Assembly (NCBI GenBank): GCA_022360105.1 | Contig: JAKSDL010000164.1 | Span: 1 to 5,579 of the forward strand | DNA: 5,579 nucleotides | From: Pseudomonadota bacterium | Lineage (GTDB): Bacteria > SAR324 > XYD2-FULL-50-16 > JAHJRI01 | Reading direction: 5' to 3' | Part shown: positions 5,009 through 5,579 of the stretch, one piece after another | Position numbering within the stretch: the first letter of the stretch is position 1 | How the letters are laid out: every line of letters starts with the position of its first letter | The notes under the pieces: generated by a model | The model's input: the letters and a program-made list of their open reading frames with translations, nothing else | Databases searched by the model: none | What the model was told of the DNA's origin: nothing | Translations under genes and position numbers: made by a program

Positions 5009-5579
5009 ATGTCATACAATCCAAGAGAAGTAGAACCAAAGTGGCAAACTTATTGGGAGTCCAACAAAACATTTAAGGCAGAGATAGATCATTCAAAAGA
5101 GAAGATTTATATTCTGGATATGTTTCCCTATCCATCAGGCCAGGGACTACATGTTGGACATCCGGAAGGTTATACGGCAACAGACATCTTATCACGATAC
5201 AAAAGAATGAAGGGGTTTAACGTGTTGCACACCATGGGGTGGGACGCATTTGGACTGCCCGCCGAGCAATATGCCATCAACACGGGCACACATCCCGCAG
5301 TTACCACTGAGAAAAACGTCAACACTTTTAAAAAACAGATTAAGTCACTTGGCTTTTCTTATGACTGGGATCGAGAAATTAACTCCACCGATGCCAGGTT
5401 TTATAAATGGACTCAATGGATATTTCTTCAGATTTATAACAAGGGGCTGGCATATCAGGATGATGCGCTGGTTAATTGGTGCCCTGAGCTTAAGACAGTT
5501 CTGGCTAACGAAGAAGTCATCGACGGCAAGTCAGAAAGAGGTGGCCATCCTGTTATTCGCCGGCCTATGCGCCAATGGA
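5009..5579 (+). CDS. leuS: Leucyl-tRNA synthetase, N-terminal 190 residues (3' end beyond window)
   Basis: LeuRS charges tRNA-Leu with leucine in the cytoplasm. It is a class I synthetase with a Rossmann catalytic core and, in full length, an editing domain. Visible here are the leucine/ATP site stretch MFPYPSG (38-44) leading into the HIGH signature H48-V-G-H51, the W78-D-A-F-G-L-P-A-E86 motif, the YDWDRE segment (118-123), W138-I-F, and W157-C-P-E followed by TVLANEEV (163-170), where the zinc-binding insertion region of the family begins. The [13 protein letters not shown] end precedes the point where the editing domain would be inserted. The KMSKS motif lies beyond the window. The ATG at 5009 gives the usual M-S-Y-N-x-R-E-x-E-x-K-W-Q N-terminus. 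The ribosome binding site is weak (AAGAG, 11 nt upstream). The frame is open to the edge with no anomaly. Confidence 0.98.
   Translation, partial: MSYNPREVEPKWQTYWESNKTFKAEIDHSKEKIYILDMFPYPSGQGLHVGHPEGYTATDILSRYKRMKGFNVLHTMGWDAFGLPAEQYAINTGTHPAVTTEKNVNTFKKQIKSLGFSYDWDREINSTDARFYKWTQWIFLQIYNKGLAYQDDALVNWCPELKTVLANEEVIDGKSERGGHPVIRRPMRQW

Overview
The window comes from an AT-rich bacterial chromosome. The two recognisable genes, rsgA and leuS, are universal housekeeping genes. Their motif wording (an IDTPGIREFGLWGI stretch in RsgA, an [22 protein letters not shown] stretch in LeuRS) feels closest to the Bacteroidetes/Calditrichaeota/Marinimicrobia side of the tree. That placement rests on pattern memory only and is not secure.

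Left half (1-3034, minus strand): four consecutive genes encode related proteins of one family that I do not recognise. In transcription order they are D (2387-3034), C (1621-2313), B (704-1603) and A (1-583, cut off by the window edge). The fourth copy becomes visible only when the open frame running off the left end is translated. All four share a soluble, probably all-helical core. Its landmarks are an N-Y-P-like motif near residue 55, a G-(Y/F/N)-x-I-(Y/H) plus D/E-(L/V)-N-x-(L/V) block near residues 130-150, an invariant Q-x4-N-R about ten residues later, and a final A/C-x2-(I/V)-x3-F-(F/L)-D block. The copies differ mainly at the C-terminus: D stops just after the core, C adds a short tail, and B carries a further ~60 residues that are extremely acidic. 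C and B are 17 nt apart with strong ribosome binding sites. A strong intrinsic terminator follows B and separates A from the others.

Middle (3035-3930): an ~900-nt divergent intergenic region with no convincing gene. It holds a candidate promoter for the paralogue operon overlapped by a 7-bp inverted repeat, several small dyads, and the leader of rsgA.

Right half (plus strand): rsgA (3931-4836) encodes the circularly permuted GTPase of 30S subunit maturation. It is followed by a 172-nt gap with a near-consensus sigma-70-type promoter and a leader hairpin, and then by the first 190 codons of leuS (5009 to the right edge). These two translation-related genes are co-oriented, but leuS appears to have its own promoter. 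Nothing links them functionally to the paralogue cluster, which is the only unusual element here.
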